A stretch of 39,678 nt of DNA from a virus: positions 1-39,678 of the IMG/VR virus record IMGVR_UViG_3300034682_000226; one strand, written 5' to 3'. The translations under genes were made by a program, and so were the position numbers. Positions 1 to 7,541 of this stretch are shown here, in pieces (the stretch's first letter is position 1; each line of letters opens with the position of its first letter). The notes beneath the pieces were generated by a model. That model did not search any database, had not been told where the DNA came from, and saw only the letters and a list, made by a program, of their open reading frames with translations.

Positions 1-103
1 GTATTCAATTCGGAGACCGGCAAGGCCATGATCTCCGTGATGCTCTTGTGTAGATCCAGCGCCAGGCGGATCACCAGCTTCATGGTGTCGCTGGCGCTTA
101 TTC
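1..103 (-). CDS. Tail assembly chaperone, frameshifted C-terminal extension (gpGT-like), partial
   Basis: This is the continuation of the upstream tail chaperone in the -1 frame. After the slippery site at 104-110 the -1 frame stays open to the window edge and reads R-I-S-A-S-D-T-M-K-L-V, then ends at the edge with A-L-P-V-S-E-L-N, a motif seen in gpT-like extensions of tail assembly chaperones. In lambda-like phages the short (G) and long (GT) products assist assembly of the tail tube around the tape measure protein. The reading frame is cut by the start of the window, so its length is unknown. Confidence 0.7.
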
Positions 104-490
104 GTTTTTTTCCTGCTCCAGTGCCTTCTCGCCCATGTGGTTGAGGCGCTTAGCCACCGGCAGCAGCCGGTCAACCAGGGATATGGGCATGGCGTCCATC
201 AGCTGCGGCACATCGTCTTGGGTAGCCAACGGCTCTCCGTCCTCGTTGACCATACAGGCCACGAGCAGGGAGACCATCCACTGGAACGGGTTGTCGATCA
301 GGGGGTGGCCGCTGAGTGGGTCAAAGTTGCGCTGCTGGTAATCCTGCAGGCCGGCGACGGACATCTCACGCACGATGATCTCCATGTCGTCCCCAAACTC
401 TGGGGCCGGGACACGCTCATGCCGATAGGACAACTTGTTGAGCAGGACCAGCGCCGTGACGGTGGTACTCTTGGGTTTCTTCGCTGTCAT
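98..490 (-). CDS. Phage tail assembly chaperone (gpG-like)
   Basis: The 130-residue product lies directly after the tail tube gene, the usual place of the tail assembly chaperone in siphophages. It is small, acidic and mostly helical, and ends in a Lys/Glu/Asn-rich tail. The gene ends at the slippery heptamer A-AAA-AAC, read in frame, followed by GAA and a TAA stop. This is the arrangement that yields a longer fusion by -1 frameshifting. By family knowledge these proteins bind the tape measure during tail assembly and are absent from the mature virion. The assignment rests on position and frameshift geometry more than on sequence similarity. Confidence 0.75.
   Translation of the reverse strand: MTAKKPKSTTVTALVLLNKLSYRHERVPAPEFGDDMEIIVREMSVAGLQDYQQRNFDPLSGHPLIDNPFQWMVSLLVACMVNEDGEPLATQDDVPQLMDAMPISLVDRLLPVAKRLNHMGEKALEQEKNE
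104..110 (-). promoter_or_regulatory. Programmed -1 ribosomal frameshift site
   Basis: On the minus strand the heptamer A-AAA-AAC lies in the zero frame just before the chaperone's GAA-TAA end. It matches the X-XXY-YYZ pattern for tandem slippage. The -1 frame is open from here to the window edge. Such sites in the tail chaperone gene are conserved in long-tailed phages. The downstream stimulatory structure, if any, was not worked out. Confidence 0.75.
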
Positions 491-496
491 GTTCGA

Positions 497-943
497 TTAC
501 GCCCCCACCTTCTTGCCCCAGGTCACTTGGCCGTTTTGCTTGCACGGCACCACCCAATCGATAGTCTTGTCGCCCCCGGTCTCATCGCGCATATAACCCA
601 GCAGCACCACCTCATACTCGGCGGTCACCTTGTCAGGCCACTCGTGCTGGATGATGACGATCTTGCGCGCCCGTGCGGCAGCAAAGAACGCTTGCTGACC
701 TTCGTCGGCGTCATAGGCTTTACCCTTGAGCTCCTTGTCCGGGCCATCGAACAGGCCGGCGATATAGCGTTTGGAAGTGTCCTCCAGAGTGGTTTGCTCC
801 AGAGTCGGAGTCTTCTCGCCGACCTGGCCGATGGAGATGGTGCCAGGCACCTGCTGGAAGGCCGTGGCGGCGCCCTTCTCCTTGAAGAAGGTCAGGGTGC
901 CGGCACCCAGGACGGCGTCTTGCGGGGATGCTGGAGTGGTCAT
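497..943 (-). CDS. Major tail tube protein
   Basis: The 148-residue product forms the tube of the flexible tail by stacking as hexameric rings. It begins MTTPASPQDAVLG and has the beta-rich, Gly/Thr-rich composition and 'LGYMRDE' segment typical of tail tube proteins of HK97-like phages. It follows the tail terminator gene, overlapping it by 4 nt, and precedes the chaperone gene. Length and position fit the family. It is probably one of the most highly expressed late genes. Confidence 0.75.
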   Translation of the reverse strand: MTTPASPQDAVLGAGTLTFFKEKGAATAFQQVPGTISIGQVGEKTPTLEQTTLEDTSKRYIAGLFDGPDKELKGKAYDADEGQQAFFAAARARKIVIIQHEWPDKVTAEYEVVLLGYMRDETGGDKTIDWVVPCKQNGQVTWGKKVGA

Positions 944-1308
944 GCTCTATTTCTCCGATTGGTGGTTTGGATCTCAACGATGGCGCGCAGCTCGCTGCCG
1001 CCCTCGCTCTTGGCGTCCCGCGCATCGAGCACGGTCACCCGTTGAAACTGATCAGTGGTGGTGCCGTCCAGGGCGGAAAGCCGGTTGGCCAGCTCGTCGA
1101 GCTCCGTGCGGCGGGTGGCGAACAGGTCGATCTGCCAGTTGTGACTCTGCAGGGTGATCCCGCCCTCCAGGGTGCGGGCGGCTTGCACCGGCGAGGTGAG
1201 GAAGTAGCCCGCCGCCGGCAGCGCGGCATCTTGAGGCACGGTGCCGGGGTATGGCTCAATGCCCAGGGCGCCGCTGATCAGCCGGTGAAACGCTTCTCTG
1301 AAAATCAT
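940..1308 (-). CDS. Tail terminator / tail completion protein (DUF3168- or gpU-like)
   Basis: The 122-residue protein lies between the HK97 gp10-like protein and the tail tube gene, where siphophages encode the protein that caps the tail tube and joins it to the head. It starts MIFREAFHRLIS and has the alpha-helix-then-beta layout of tail terminators. It overlaps its upstream neighbour by 4 nt and the tail tube gene by 4 nt, showing translational coupling. The call is from gene order and general fold pattern; no diagnostic residue is visible. Confidence 0.6.
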   Translation of the reverse strand: MIFREAFHRLISGALGIEPYPGTVPQDAALPAAGYFLTSPVQAARTLEGGITLQSHNWQIDLFATRRTELDELANRLSALDGTTTDQFQRVTVLDARDAKSEGGSELRAIVEIQTTNRRNRA

Positions 1309-1865
1309 CGCAATGCCTTGTCGATGGCCGCTGACAGCGTGGTGCGCTGGATCTCGAGCGCATCCTCGATATGGCGGTCAAATGCCGGGCGGATAAAAGG
1401 GCGCGCCTCGATACCGGGGTGAATAAGAATCTCTTGCCCTGGGCGGTCGCGACGTAGGTGGGCGCGCTTCTGCGCCTTGGCAGAATCGCTGTGCTTCTTG
1501 AGGCTGGCCCCCGAGGCGAGGCTGTGCTCGCGGGTGCCGTGCTCCAGCCAATAGGCGTACACCGGGGCGTCGATGGCCTTGCCTGCCGCCACCTGCACCT
1601 TGTAGTTCTTGAACACCCCGACCGAGGCCACCACATCGGCCCAGGTGGGATTGCGCGGAATGCTGACCCGCAGCTTGATGCTCTCGCCAAGCTGACCGGT
1701 GTCGTGGTCCCAGTTCTGTTCGTACAGCAACTGGGTATCGGCCAGCACCGGCTGAGCCGAGGTACGGGCGACTTCTCGCAGCACCTTCTTCTGCACGGCC
1801 AAATCCAGGTTGGCGAGTTGGCTCTCCAGCTCATCAAAGCCGGACACATCGAACGAAGTGGTCAT
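1305..1865 (-). CDS. HK97 gp10-family head-tail/neck protein
   Basis: The 186-residue protein starts with 'SFDVSGFDELESQLANL', a pattern typical of HK97 gp10-family proteins, followed by an Ala/Lys-rich helix and the segment 'YAYWLEHGTREH', which matches the family's 'Y-x-x-x-x-E-x-G-T' signature. The C-terminal 'ARPFIRPAF' is also typical ('A-x-PF-x-R-P-A'). The protein belongs to the neck between portal and tail. Gene overlaps of 4 nt on both sides indicate one operon. Confidence 0.8.
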   Translation of the reverse strand: MTTSFDVSGFDELESQLANLDLAVQKKVLREVARTSAQPVLADTQLLYEQNWDHDTGQLGESIKLRVSIPRNPTWADVVASVGVFKNYKVQVAAGKAIDAPVYAYWLEHGTREHSLASGASLKKHSDSAKAQKRAHLRRDRPGQEILIHPGIEARPFIRPAFDRHIEDALEIQRTTLSAAIDKALR

Positions 1866-2185
1866 GGGTCGACCCTCTCGGCGGTGATGGTCAGCCAGGC
1901 GCGGCGCTGGTCTGGCTGCGCCAGCTTGATGTCCAGTACCTCACCCGATACCGCCAGCCGGATGCGCTGCGCGGTGGTCACGCCAGGACGGTGGCGAATG
2001 CGGATGCTGTACTGCCCCTCACTCACCTCTCGCCCGGCCCGCATCTGTTCACGACCGCCGATCATCTGCACATCCGCCCAGATGGGGCTGGATTCATCCC
2101 AGCCATCGAGAGGCTGGCCAACGGCATCGCGGCCAGTCTGACGGGTCAGCAGGGTGATGCGGTCTCGCAAGCGGCCTGCAGGCAT
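1862..2185 (-). CDS. Phage head closure protein (HK97 gp7 / SPP1 gp16 type)
   Basis: The 107-residue beta-barrel protein begins MPAGRLRDRITLL, typical of head closure proteins that stop DNA leaking from the portal and give the platform for tail binding. The start chosen is the ATG at 2185, which has GGAGG six nt upstream; a longer frame to 2215 runs into the terminator stem and lacks a ribosome site. The gene overlaps the gp10-like gene by 4 nt. Directly upstream lies a terminator that ends the lipoprotein gene, so this gene probably needs readthrough by the late antitermination system. Confidence 0.75.
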   Translation of the reverse strand: MPAGRLRDRITLLTRQTGRDAVGQPLDGWDESSPIWADVQMIGGREQMRAGREVSEGQYSIRIRHRPGVTTAQRIRLAVSGEVLDIKLAQPDQRRAWLTITAERVDP

Positions 2186-2199
2186 GTTTCCTCCGGCAA

Positions 2200-2227
2200 T
2201 AAAAAAACCCGCCATGATGGCGGGTTT
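2200..2227 (-). terminator. Rho-independent terminator after the lipoprotein gene
   Basis: An 8-bp stem, CCCGCCAT paired with ATGGCGGG, is followed on the minus strand by a run of seven T. It lies 16 nt past the stop of the lipoprotein gene and just before the head closure gene. It looks like the private terminator of an inserted moron transcription unit. Confidence 0.85.
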
Positions 2228-2242
2228 ATGTTGCTGATTAAG

Positions 2243-2755
2243 TTACCAGTCTGAACGACTGGCGGTGAAGCTACTCTTCATTTCATCACCAAACTCAAGA
2301 AGCTTAGGTTTCACAGCATCCAGATCCCCTCGAGTTTGAATCGGTAGTTCCATGGCGGGATACGACCCAAATTCACTGACAGTTGCAGGCATGTCGAGAA
2401 GAAGGTTTTTAAAGTCTGTTTTAAACTTACCGTCTTTAGTCTCAACCTTCATCGTGAACTTAACTCTCCAGGATGCCTTACCAATACAATCGAAGCCGGC
2501 ACATGGATAATTGATCATGCCATTGCCAATCAAGACTCCATCAGCAGCATTTTGATACTCGATGACCGACTTGGCTGATTTAAAGTTTTCAGCGATCCAC
2601 TTCAGAGAGCCCTCATAAATCTGTCCCTTTGACATGTTAGGAACATCATAGATTTGAGAGAACTCTCTATCTGATGGGTTAATAGGCATATCCGCAGGGG
2701 AGGTAACACATCCACTTAAGCCAACAACCACTGCCACCGAAAGACACTTTTTCAT
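2243..2755 (-). CDS. Prophage-encoded lipoprotein (moron; DUF4468-like)
   Basis: The ATG at 2755 has AGAGGAGG upstream and gives a 170-residue protein with a lipoprotein signal, MKKCLSVAVVVGLSGC, with the lipobox LSGC (Cys16). The mature part, with 'KGQIYEGSLKWIAENF' and 'DGVLIGNGMI', resembles the DUF4468 (TBP-like fold) family of periplasmic proteins. It has its own terminator and lower GC than the flanking head genes. It interrupts the connector module, the classic mark of a moron expressed from the lysogen. A role in changing the host envelope, for example blocking superinfection, is inference. Confidence 0.7.
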   Translation of the reverse strand: MKKCLSVAVVVGLSGCVTSPADMPINPSDREFSQIYDVPNMSKGQIYEGSLKWIAENFKSAKSVIEYQNAADGVLIGNGMINYPCAGFDCIGKASWRVKFTMKVETKDGKFKTDFKNLLLDMPATVSEFGSYPAMELPIQTRGDLDAVKPKLLEFGDEMKSSFTASRSDW

Positions 2756-2845
2756 CCTATCCTCCTCTAGAACAAAGGTAAGTAGGATATCGTTTGAAAC
2801 CAATCGCATTCAATGTAAATGCACCATGGAACAGTGATCAATCCC

Positions 2846-2935
2846 TCACAACTCAGGATACAGAATTCGGTACGGGCCCAGCAAATGGGCATAGGCCAGC
2901 GGAACCTCGCTGACGATGGTGCCGGTGATGATGTT
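2846..2935 (-). pseudogene. Remnant of a second head-tail connector C-terminus
   Basis: On the minus strand, between the intact connector gene and the lipoprotein gene, a short open stretch preceded by a stop reads N-I-I-T-G-T-I-V-S-E-V-P-L-A-Y then H-L-L-G-P-Y-R. This resembles the end of gp6-type connectors, which typically finish with a V-P-x-x-x-x-x-L-L-A-P-Y-R pattern. The intact neighbour ends in a comparable but different 'LLLAPY'. I read it as a leftover from a recombination event that swapped the connector gene and brought in the lipoprotein. Confidence 0.5.
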
Positions 2936-2987
2936 TTACCGGCGTCATTACAGCTTGCCGCCTTGCCAAACATCTAATCATGTGTAT

Positions 2988-3305
2988 TCAGATAAAGACC
3001 GGAGTATAGGGAGCAAGTAATAGGTCAACTCCCATTGGAAGGGGTTTTAACGCATCAGAACTTACTGATTCTCTGTTTTCATACCAGTGAGAAATCAGCA
3101 ACATGGCGGCTAACTTGATGTCCTCATCATATGCCTGGCTACCATCGACAAGCCCATCTGCTGGATCAATGAGCCTCTTGCCGATACGGTGTTCAATGTG
3201 GCGCTCAGCCGCCTTGATGTAGATAGCAATGAGTGAATCCTCATCAGACTCTTGCATATCTAGCCGACACTGTCGTTTCACGTCATCAAGTGTGACCAGC
3301 GCCAT
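2988..3305 (-). CDS. Head-tail connector protein (HK97 gp6-like)
   Basis: The 105-residue protein starts 'MALVTLDDVKRQCRLD', the hallmark of gp6-like connectors (L-x-x-x-K-x-x-L-R-I/L-D), continues with an alpha-helical core 'YIKAAERHIEHRIGKRL' and ends with 'LPMGVDLLLAPY'. Twelve copies of such proteins form a ring under the portal. Family length is about 100 residues, so the gene is complete. Downstream lies a remnant of a similar C-terminus and then the lipoprotein moron. Confidence 0.85.
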   Translation of the reverse strand: MALVTLDDVKRQCRLDMQESDEDSLIAIYIKAAERHIEHRIGKRLIDPADGLVDGSQAYDEDIKLAAMLLISHWYENRESVSSDALKPLPMGVDLLLAPYTPVFI

Positions 3306-3316
3306 GATAATATCTC

Positions 3317-3769
3317 CTATTCTTCTTTTAGCTCTACGAGCGCTTTCTTGAGAAGCAGCTCAGCTTCGGCAGGTGACATGCGGGTTATATCGCCGCGGCT
3401 GTAGTTCTTCCACGGGCCGGTGAAGCGCACCAGCACCCGCTCATCAGGAAGGGGCGCAGGCTCATCTCCGCTCTGCTGCTCGTTATCGGAGTTAGTGGCA
3501 CCAGCGGACTGATCACCGGTCAGCGGCGCAGTGCCAGCTCCGGCTGCATCGCCTGGCGCTTGACCTGCTGCGGGGTGGTCAGAATCTGATTCATCGCCTT
3601 CGCCAGTACCTGAGCCGTCTGCTGGCCCAGAGCCTGCGTCGGCATCGGGTTGGGGGGTGTCAGTTGCATTGCTGGTCGGCTCCTGCGGCAGTTCGCCGCT
3701 CTGCTGCTCGTGATCGGCATCAGTGGCAGGTGTTTGCCCTGCGCGATCGCCTTTCGTTGGCTTGGCCAT
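3317..3769 (-). CDS. Low-complexity acidic head-region protein
   Basis: The 150-residue protein has a good ribosome site (AAGGAG). It is about two-thirds disordered: rich in Gly, Ala, Asp, Pro and Ser, with an internal repeat (DADHEQQSGE near residue 20, SDNEQQSGDE near 95). The last 45 residues look folded, with 'RVLVRFTGPWKNYSRGD' followed by a helix rich in Ala/Leu/Lys. That C-terminal pattern resembles small Mu-like head-region proteins. It lies between the capsid and connector genes, so a capsid decoration or accessory role is possible but not shown. Confidence 0.6.
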   Translation of the reverse strand: MAKPTKGDRAGQTPATDADHEQQSGELPQEPTSNATDTPQPDADAGSGPADGSGTGEGDESDSDHPAAGQAPGDAAGAGTAPLTGDQSAGATNSDNEQQSGDEPAPLPDERVLVRFTGPWKNYSRGDITRMSPAEAELLLKKALVELKEE

Positions 3770-3828
3770 GTCGGCTCCTTGTTACAAGGGGATGAGAGAG
3801 GGCGCCAGTGCGGCGCCCTGCTGCGTCC

Positions 3829-5115
3829 TTACCAGGTGACCTTGGTACCCAGTGCCAGACCTTCCGGATGACGGAAGCCCACGTCGTGGTTGCCGACTAG
3901 GCGGATCAGCGACTGGTTGCGGGAGAAGGCGCTGACCAGATCGCCGTTGGTGTCCTTGTAGGTGGCTTCAGTGGAGAAGTCGATGGTCATGTTGTCCTGC
4001 TCGCCGATCACCACGTCGTTCCAGTCGGCGAAGTAGATCTCCGACTCGTTGGTACCGGTGCCGAGGTTGGCCGGGATGGTGTTGGTGTGCGCAATGGGGT
4101 AACCCTTGAGCAGGCCAGACGCCATCTCCGGATAGACCTTGTTGCCGTTGCCATCGCGCAGGCCGAACAGCTTCATCCAGGTGCGCGGGCTCATACCCCA
4201 GCCAGGGTTGATCATCAGGCTGTTGGAGTTCATCAGCATCAGGATGAGCTTGTCCAAGTAAGCGTCGATGGTCGGCAGGTCGGCGGTACCAGCCCACTCG
4301 ATGGTGCGGCTATTGTCGGTCGCAACCTTCTTGAAGCCGGTCGGGGTGTTGCCGGTGCCGTCATCGCGCAGGAAGGCTTTATCCTCGCGCACCGCCATGG
4401 CGGCGATCATGTCGCTCAGCACCAGCTGTTCGACGTTGTAGCCAGCGCGGCCGATCAGCTGGTTGCTGATAGGCACCAGGGTGATCATGGTCTTTGCGGA
4501 CAGCTTCACATCGTTGAACTGGCTGGCGCTGCTGTTGGCATCCGTGCCCTCGCCAACGTAGCTAGACTGGGCACCGCCACTCATGCGAGGCAGAGAGAGG
4601 GTGCCATTGGGCAGCGGAAGTACGCGGGCACCCAGCTTGCGCACAATGGTCTTGGGTCGCAGCAGCTCGATCACTTCGGAATGCAGGTTCTCGGGGATCA
4701 GGGCGCCACCGGAACCGGCGGCGGTGCTGATGGCCATAGCCACCTGCTTATCGCCGATCTCTGTGGCGGCGAACTTCTCTGCCAGTTGCAGATCGCCCTT
4801 GCCGGCCGCGACTGCCATCGCCATACGGGCAAAGCCTGCTCCCTGATATTGTTTAAGCTCCTGATTCACATGGACAGCCGGAGGCGCCTGGGAGCCGTGA
4901 GCATTGACCGGTACAGCCTGCTGCGCCATCAGGCGCTCGGCGCTCTCCTGACGGGCGATGGCTGCGCTGATCTTGTTTGCTTCGCTCTCTAGGTCAGCAA
5001 ACTGCTGCAGTTGCTCGTCGGTTAGGGCAGTACCGCTGGCTTCGAGTTCTGCCAAGGCTTTGACCTGGGCGGCGATTTCGCCACGCTCGCGGCGGAGGGC
5101 TTCGATAGTCTTCAT
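3829..5115 (-). CDS. Major capsid protein, HK97 fold
   Basis: The 428-residue product forms the icosahedral shell. The start at 5115 (MKTIEALRRER) has AAAGGAAA upstream; the further in-frame ATG at 5136 lies in the terminator stem. Residues 1-70 are a charged coiled coil, the delta domain that acts as internal scaffold and is removed by the head protease. From about residue 130 comes the HK97-fold body with 'GGALIPENLHSEVIELL' and 'IVRKLGARVLPLPNGTLSLPRM', both typical of this family. It follows the protease and portal genes in standard order. A terminator-like hairpin just upstream may adjust its expression. Confidence 0.95.
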   Translation of the reverse strand: MKTIEALRRERGEIAAQVKALAELEASGTALTDEQLQQFADLESEANKISAAIARQESAERLMAQQAVPVNAHGSQAPPAVHVNQELKQYQGAGFARMAMAVAAGKGDLQLAEKFAATEIGDKQVAMAISTAAGSGGALIPENLHSEVIELLRPKTIVRKLGARVLPLPNGTLSLPRMSGGAQSSYVGEGTDANSSASQFNDVKLSAKTMITLVPISNQLIGRAGYNVEQLVLSDMIAAMAVREDKAFLRDDGTGNTPTGFKKVATDNSRTIEWAGTADLPTIDAYLDKLILMLMNSNSLMINPGWGMSPRTWMKLFGLRDGNGNKVYPEMASGLLKGYPIAHTNTIPANLGTGTNESEIYFADWNDVVIGEQDNMTIDFSTEATYKDTNGDLVSAFSRNQSLIRLVGNHDVGFRHPEGLALGTKVTW

Positions 5116-5135
5116 CGATTGGTTTCCTTTGGACA

Positions 5136-5158
5136 TAAAAAAGCCCCTTTCGGGGCTT
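5136..5158 (-). terminator. Intercistronic terminator-like hairpin upstream of capsid gene
   Basis: The minus strand holds AAGCCCC-GAAA-GGGGCTT followed by T's: a 7-bp stem with a GAAA tetraloop and U-tract. It lies between protease and capsid genes in one operon, so full termination would silence the capsid. It may act as a partial terminator, a processing site or an mRNA 3'/5' stabiliser. Confidence 0.75.
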
Positions 5159-5182
5159 GTTGGGATGGACTCCGCCGCTGGG

Positions 5183-6121
5183 CTAGAGTTGGTTCTGCAT
5201 TTCGATGGCGCGGGCACGAAGGCCGATGCTTTGAGCCGGTTTGGCTGACTTGGCCACGCTAGCAGCCAGACCGTTGAGATAGTCCTGCGGGTTGGCCAGC
5301 TCATCGGCCAGCCCGTTCTTGACCGCCTCATCCCCGCTGTAGAGGGTGGCTTCGGTGGCCTTCACCTGCTCGACTGACAGGCCGCGATAGCGGGCTACCG
5401 AGCTGATAAACAGGTCGTAGGCCTGATCCATGCGGTGATTGATGGCCGCCATGGCACCGTCGCTGAGGGGCTCATGGGGGGTGCCGTCCTTTTTGCGGTC
5501 GCCGCGGTAGAAGGTGGTGAGCTTGAGCCCAACCTCTTCCTCCCACTTACTCACCTCCATGTGCTCCATGATGACGCCAATGGAGCCGCAGCCGCCGGTT
5601 TCACTGACTACCACCTTGCTGCAGGCTGCGGCAATGAAGTAGGCGGCCGAATAGGCTGAGAAGTTGACCAGCGCGGTGATCTGCTTGACGCTGCGCTTGG
5701 CATAGATGTAGTCGGCCAGCTCCTTGCAGCCGACCGCATGGCCGCCGCCGGAGTTGATGTCGAGCACGATCTCTTTGACCCGCTCGTCAGCCAGCGCCGT
5801 GGCGATCTGCGCCCGCGCCCACTCGTAGCTGGTCAGCTCGGTGCAGGCGTTATCGATTTGACCGCGCCGCGCGACCAGAATGCCGTGCAGCGGGATCACC
5901 GCCAGCCCCTCCACGCGGTACTGCGATTCGCTGCGGGCCTCGAGCTGCTTGGGTTCCAGCCCATCCGGCAGGTCATCGGCGGCCATCACCTCGATCTGGT
6001 TGCCCAGCATGCGGGGCATCAGCAGGCTCTTGACCCCTGCCAGCACCTCCTGGGTGACGTAGAGCGGACACCCGAACACCTGGCTGGCCAGATGCGGGTA
6101 GTTGATCATCAGCTTCGGCAT
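5183..6121 (-). CDS. Head maturation protease, S49/SppA family
   Basis: The 312-residue protein cleaves the capsid delta domain during head maturation. It shows the SppA/lambda gpC pattern: 'EIVLDINSGGGHAVGCKELAD' after about residue 115, the nucleophile segment 'FSAYSAAYFIAAAC' with the catalytic Ser in Y-S-A-A-Y, then 'GCGSIGVIMEHMEVSKW'. In the family the active site is a Ser/Lys dyad. It overlaps the portal gene by 13 nt and has GAGG upstream of its ATG. S49 rather than the more common S14/ClpP-like type places this head module with the lambda C-like proteases. Confidence 0.9.
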   Translation of the reverse strand: MPKLMINYPHLASQVFGCPLYVTQEVLAGVKSLLMPRMLGNQIEVMAADDLPDGLEPKQLEARSESQYRVEGLAVIPLHGILVARRGQIDNACTELTSYEWARAQIATALADERVKEIVLDINSGGGHAVGCKELADYIYAKRSVKQITALVNFSAYSAAYFIAAACSKVVVSETGGCGSIGVIMEHMEVSKWEEEVGLKLTTFYRGDRKKDGTPHEPLSDGAMAAINHRMDQAYDLFISSVARYRGLSVEQVKATEATLYSGDEAVKNGLADELANPQDYLNGLAASVAKSAKPAQSIGLRARAIEMQNQL

Positions 6122-7356
6122 AGGATGGCCTCGATTTTCGTGATTTGTTCCTGGGTCGCCTGGCTAATGCCTTGCGGCAGCTTGCCGGTAGAGACCATGT
6201 TGAGCGGGGTCAGGTAGATATCACCACCCGGGATCGGGGGCAGGTTTTCCAACCGGCGGATATCGTTGACGCTGAGCCAGCCCCACTGGCGACCGAGGGC
6301 GTATGACTCGTAACGGGATTTCTGGTCTGCCCGCAGCAGGCCGGAGAGGTTGAACTCGATATAGAGGTCTTTGCGCTCACTCGGCAGCAGCAGGTCGCGC
6401 ATCATAGCGGCCTCGATGCGCTTGACCCACGCCAGCAGGGTGTAGATGACGAACTGCAGCCCCTGATGCTCGATGTTGTTGTTTGTTGCCCTATCCAGCT
6501 CGCCGATCATGTGCGGCGGCACTTTGTAGAGGCGGCAGATTTCGATGGCGCCATATTTGCGCGACTCGAGCAGTTGGCTCTGCTCGTTGGTCATCGCCAT
6601 CTGTTTGTACTGCATCCCCTCCTGCAGGATCGCCACGCCGAAGGAGTTGCGCGCCCCGGCGTAGGCATCAACAAACTTAGACTTGAACTGCTCCAGTGAC
6701 TCTTGAGTTGTGAATGGCTTGCCGGCGGTTTCGATTGTTCCTGACAATGTGGTGCCGTTGGCAAATACCGAGCCAGCATGCTCATCCACCGCCATGGCCA
6801 GCCCGATTGCATCCGGGTTGCTCTGGATCGGCGAAACGCCGAGGTAACCATCCAAGCTGAACGCCTTGACGTGGTGCACCATCCGCATCGGCAGGATCTG
6901 GTTGCTGCCATCAAGCAGCTGGTAGTAAGGCAGCCCGTCAGGCCCCTTGAGCACCATCATCTTGTCAGGGTTGACCGGGATCAGCTCGGTGATGTAGCCG
7001 TCGCCACTGCGCTCGATCAGGCTGTAGCTGTTGCCGCGCAGGCCGAGGTGGCCCATGCGCTGCTCGTTGAATTCAAAACTGGTGTCTTTCTGGTTGGGGC
7101 AGGCGTGGATAATGTCATACAGCGGGTGGTCGGTCGCCCGGGTGCGGCTGTCGTCGCTGCGCTGGTAGAGCTCGCACGGTAGCTGGGCAATGGATTCAGC
7201 CAGCAGGGTGACGCAGGCACGGACCGTGCCTTGCGCCAACGCAGACTCCGGCGTGACCATGACGCCCGCCTTGCTGCGCCGCGCCCCTACGCTCGAGATC
7301 CACTGACTGAAGTTGCCACCGCCCCCCCTGCGCTCAAACAGGAATGGGAAGAACAT
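6109..7356 (-). CDS. Portal protein (HK97 family)
   Basis: The 415-residue product is the dodecameric channel for DNA entry and exit. It has the family start with 'VTPESALAQGTVRACVTLLAESIAQLP', then 'LPCELYQR', 'HPLYDIIHACPN', 'FEFNEQRMGHLGLRGNSYSLIER', and near the end 'EFNLSGLLRADQKSRYESY', all diagnostic of HK97-type portals. It lies between the small membrane protein gene and the protease gene with short overlaps. Confidence 0.95.
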   Translation of the reverse strand: MFFPFLFERRGGGGNFSQWISSVGARRSKAGVMVTPESALAQGTVRACVTLLAESIAQLPCELYQRSDDSRTRATDHPLYDIIHACPNQKDTSFEFNEQRMGHLGLRGNSYSLIERSGDGYITELIPVNPDKMMVLKGPDGLPYYQLLDGSNQILPMRMVHHVKAFSLDGYLGVSPIQSNPDAIGLAMAVDEHAGSVFANGTTLSGTIETAGKPFTTQESLEQFKSKFVDAYAGARNSFGVAILQEGMQYKQMAMTNEQSQLLESRKYGAIEICRLYKVPPHMIGELDRATNNNIEHQGLQFVIYTLLAWVKRIEAAMMRDLLLPSERKDLYIEFNLSGLLRADQKSRYESYALGRQWGWLSVNDIRRLENLPPIPGGDIYLTPLNMVSTGKLPQGISQATQEQITKIEAILCRS

Positions 7357-7541
7357 CAGCCACCCCCTCGCTGTTTATTGTACTGGTGCCAGGCGATGGC
7401 GCGGCTCAACCAGGCAGACCAGCCCAGCGCCAGCAGGCCACCGACCACCCAGCCGAGCGGGGCAGACCAGAGCCAGGCGCCATAGGTCAGCGCGGTGGCA
7501 CCCAGCAGGCCCACCAGAAAGGCGACGATGTTCATCAGCAT
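7356..7541 (-). CDS. Small membrane protein between terminase and portal
   Basis: The product has at most 61 residues with two hydrophobic stretches (about 4-22 and 29-46) separated by 'LWSAPLGW', then a basic tail. It overlaps the end of the terminase gene by 7 nt and touches the portal start. Small membrane ORFs in this place are common in HK97-like phages, but no function is known to me. The internal ATG at 7535 is an alternative start. Confidence 0.65.
   Translation of the reverse strand: MLMNIVAFLVGLLGATALTYGAWLWSAPLGWVVGGLLALGWSAWLSRAIAWHQYNKQRGGG

Noticed and set aside
137-1045. Long plus-strand reading frame opposite the tail genes
   Set aside because: It lies antisense to well-supported minus-strand tail genes, has no ribosome site and encodes no recognisable protein.
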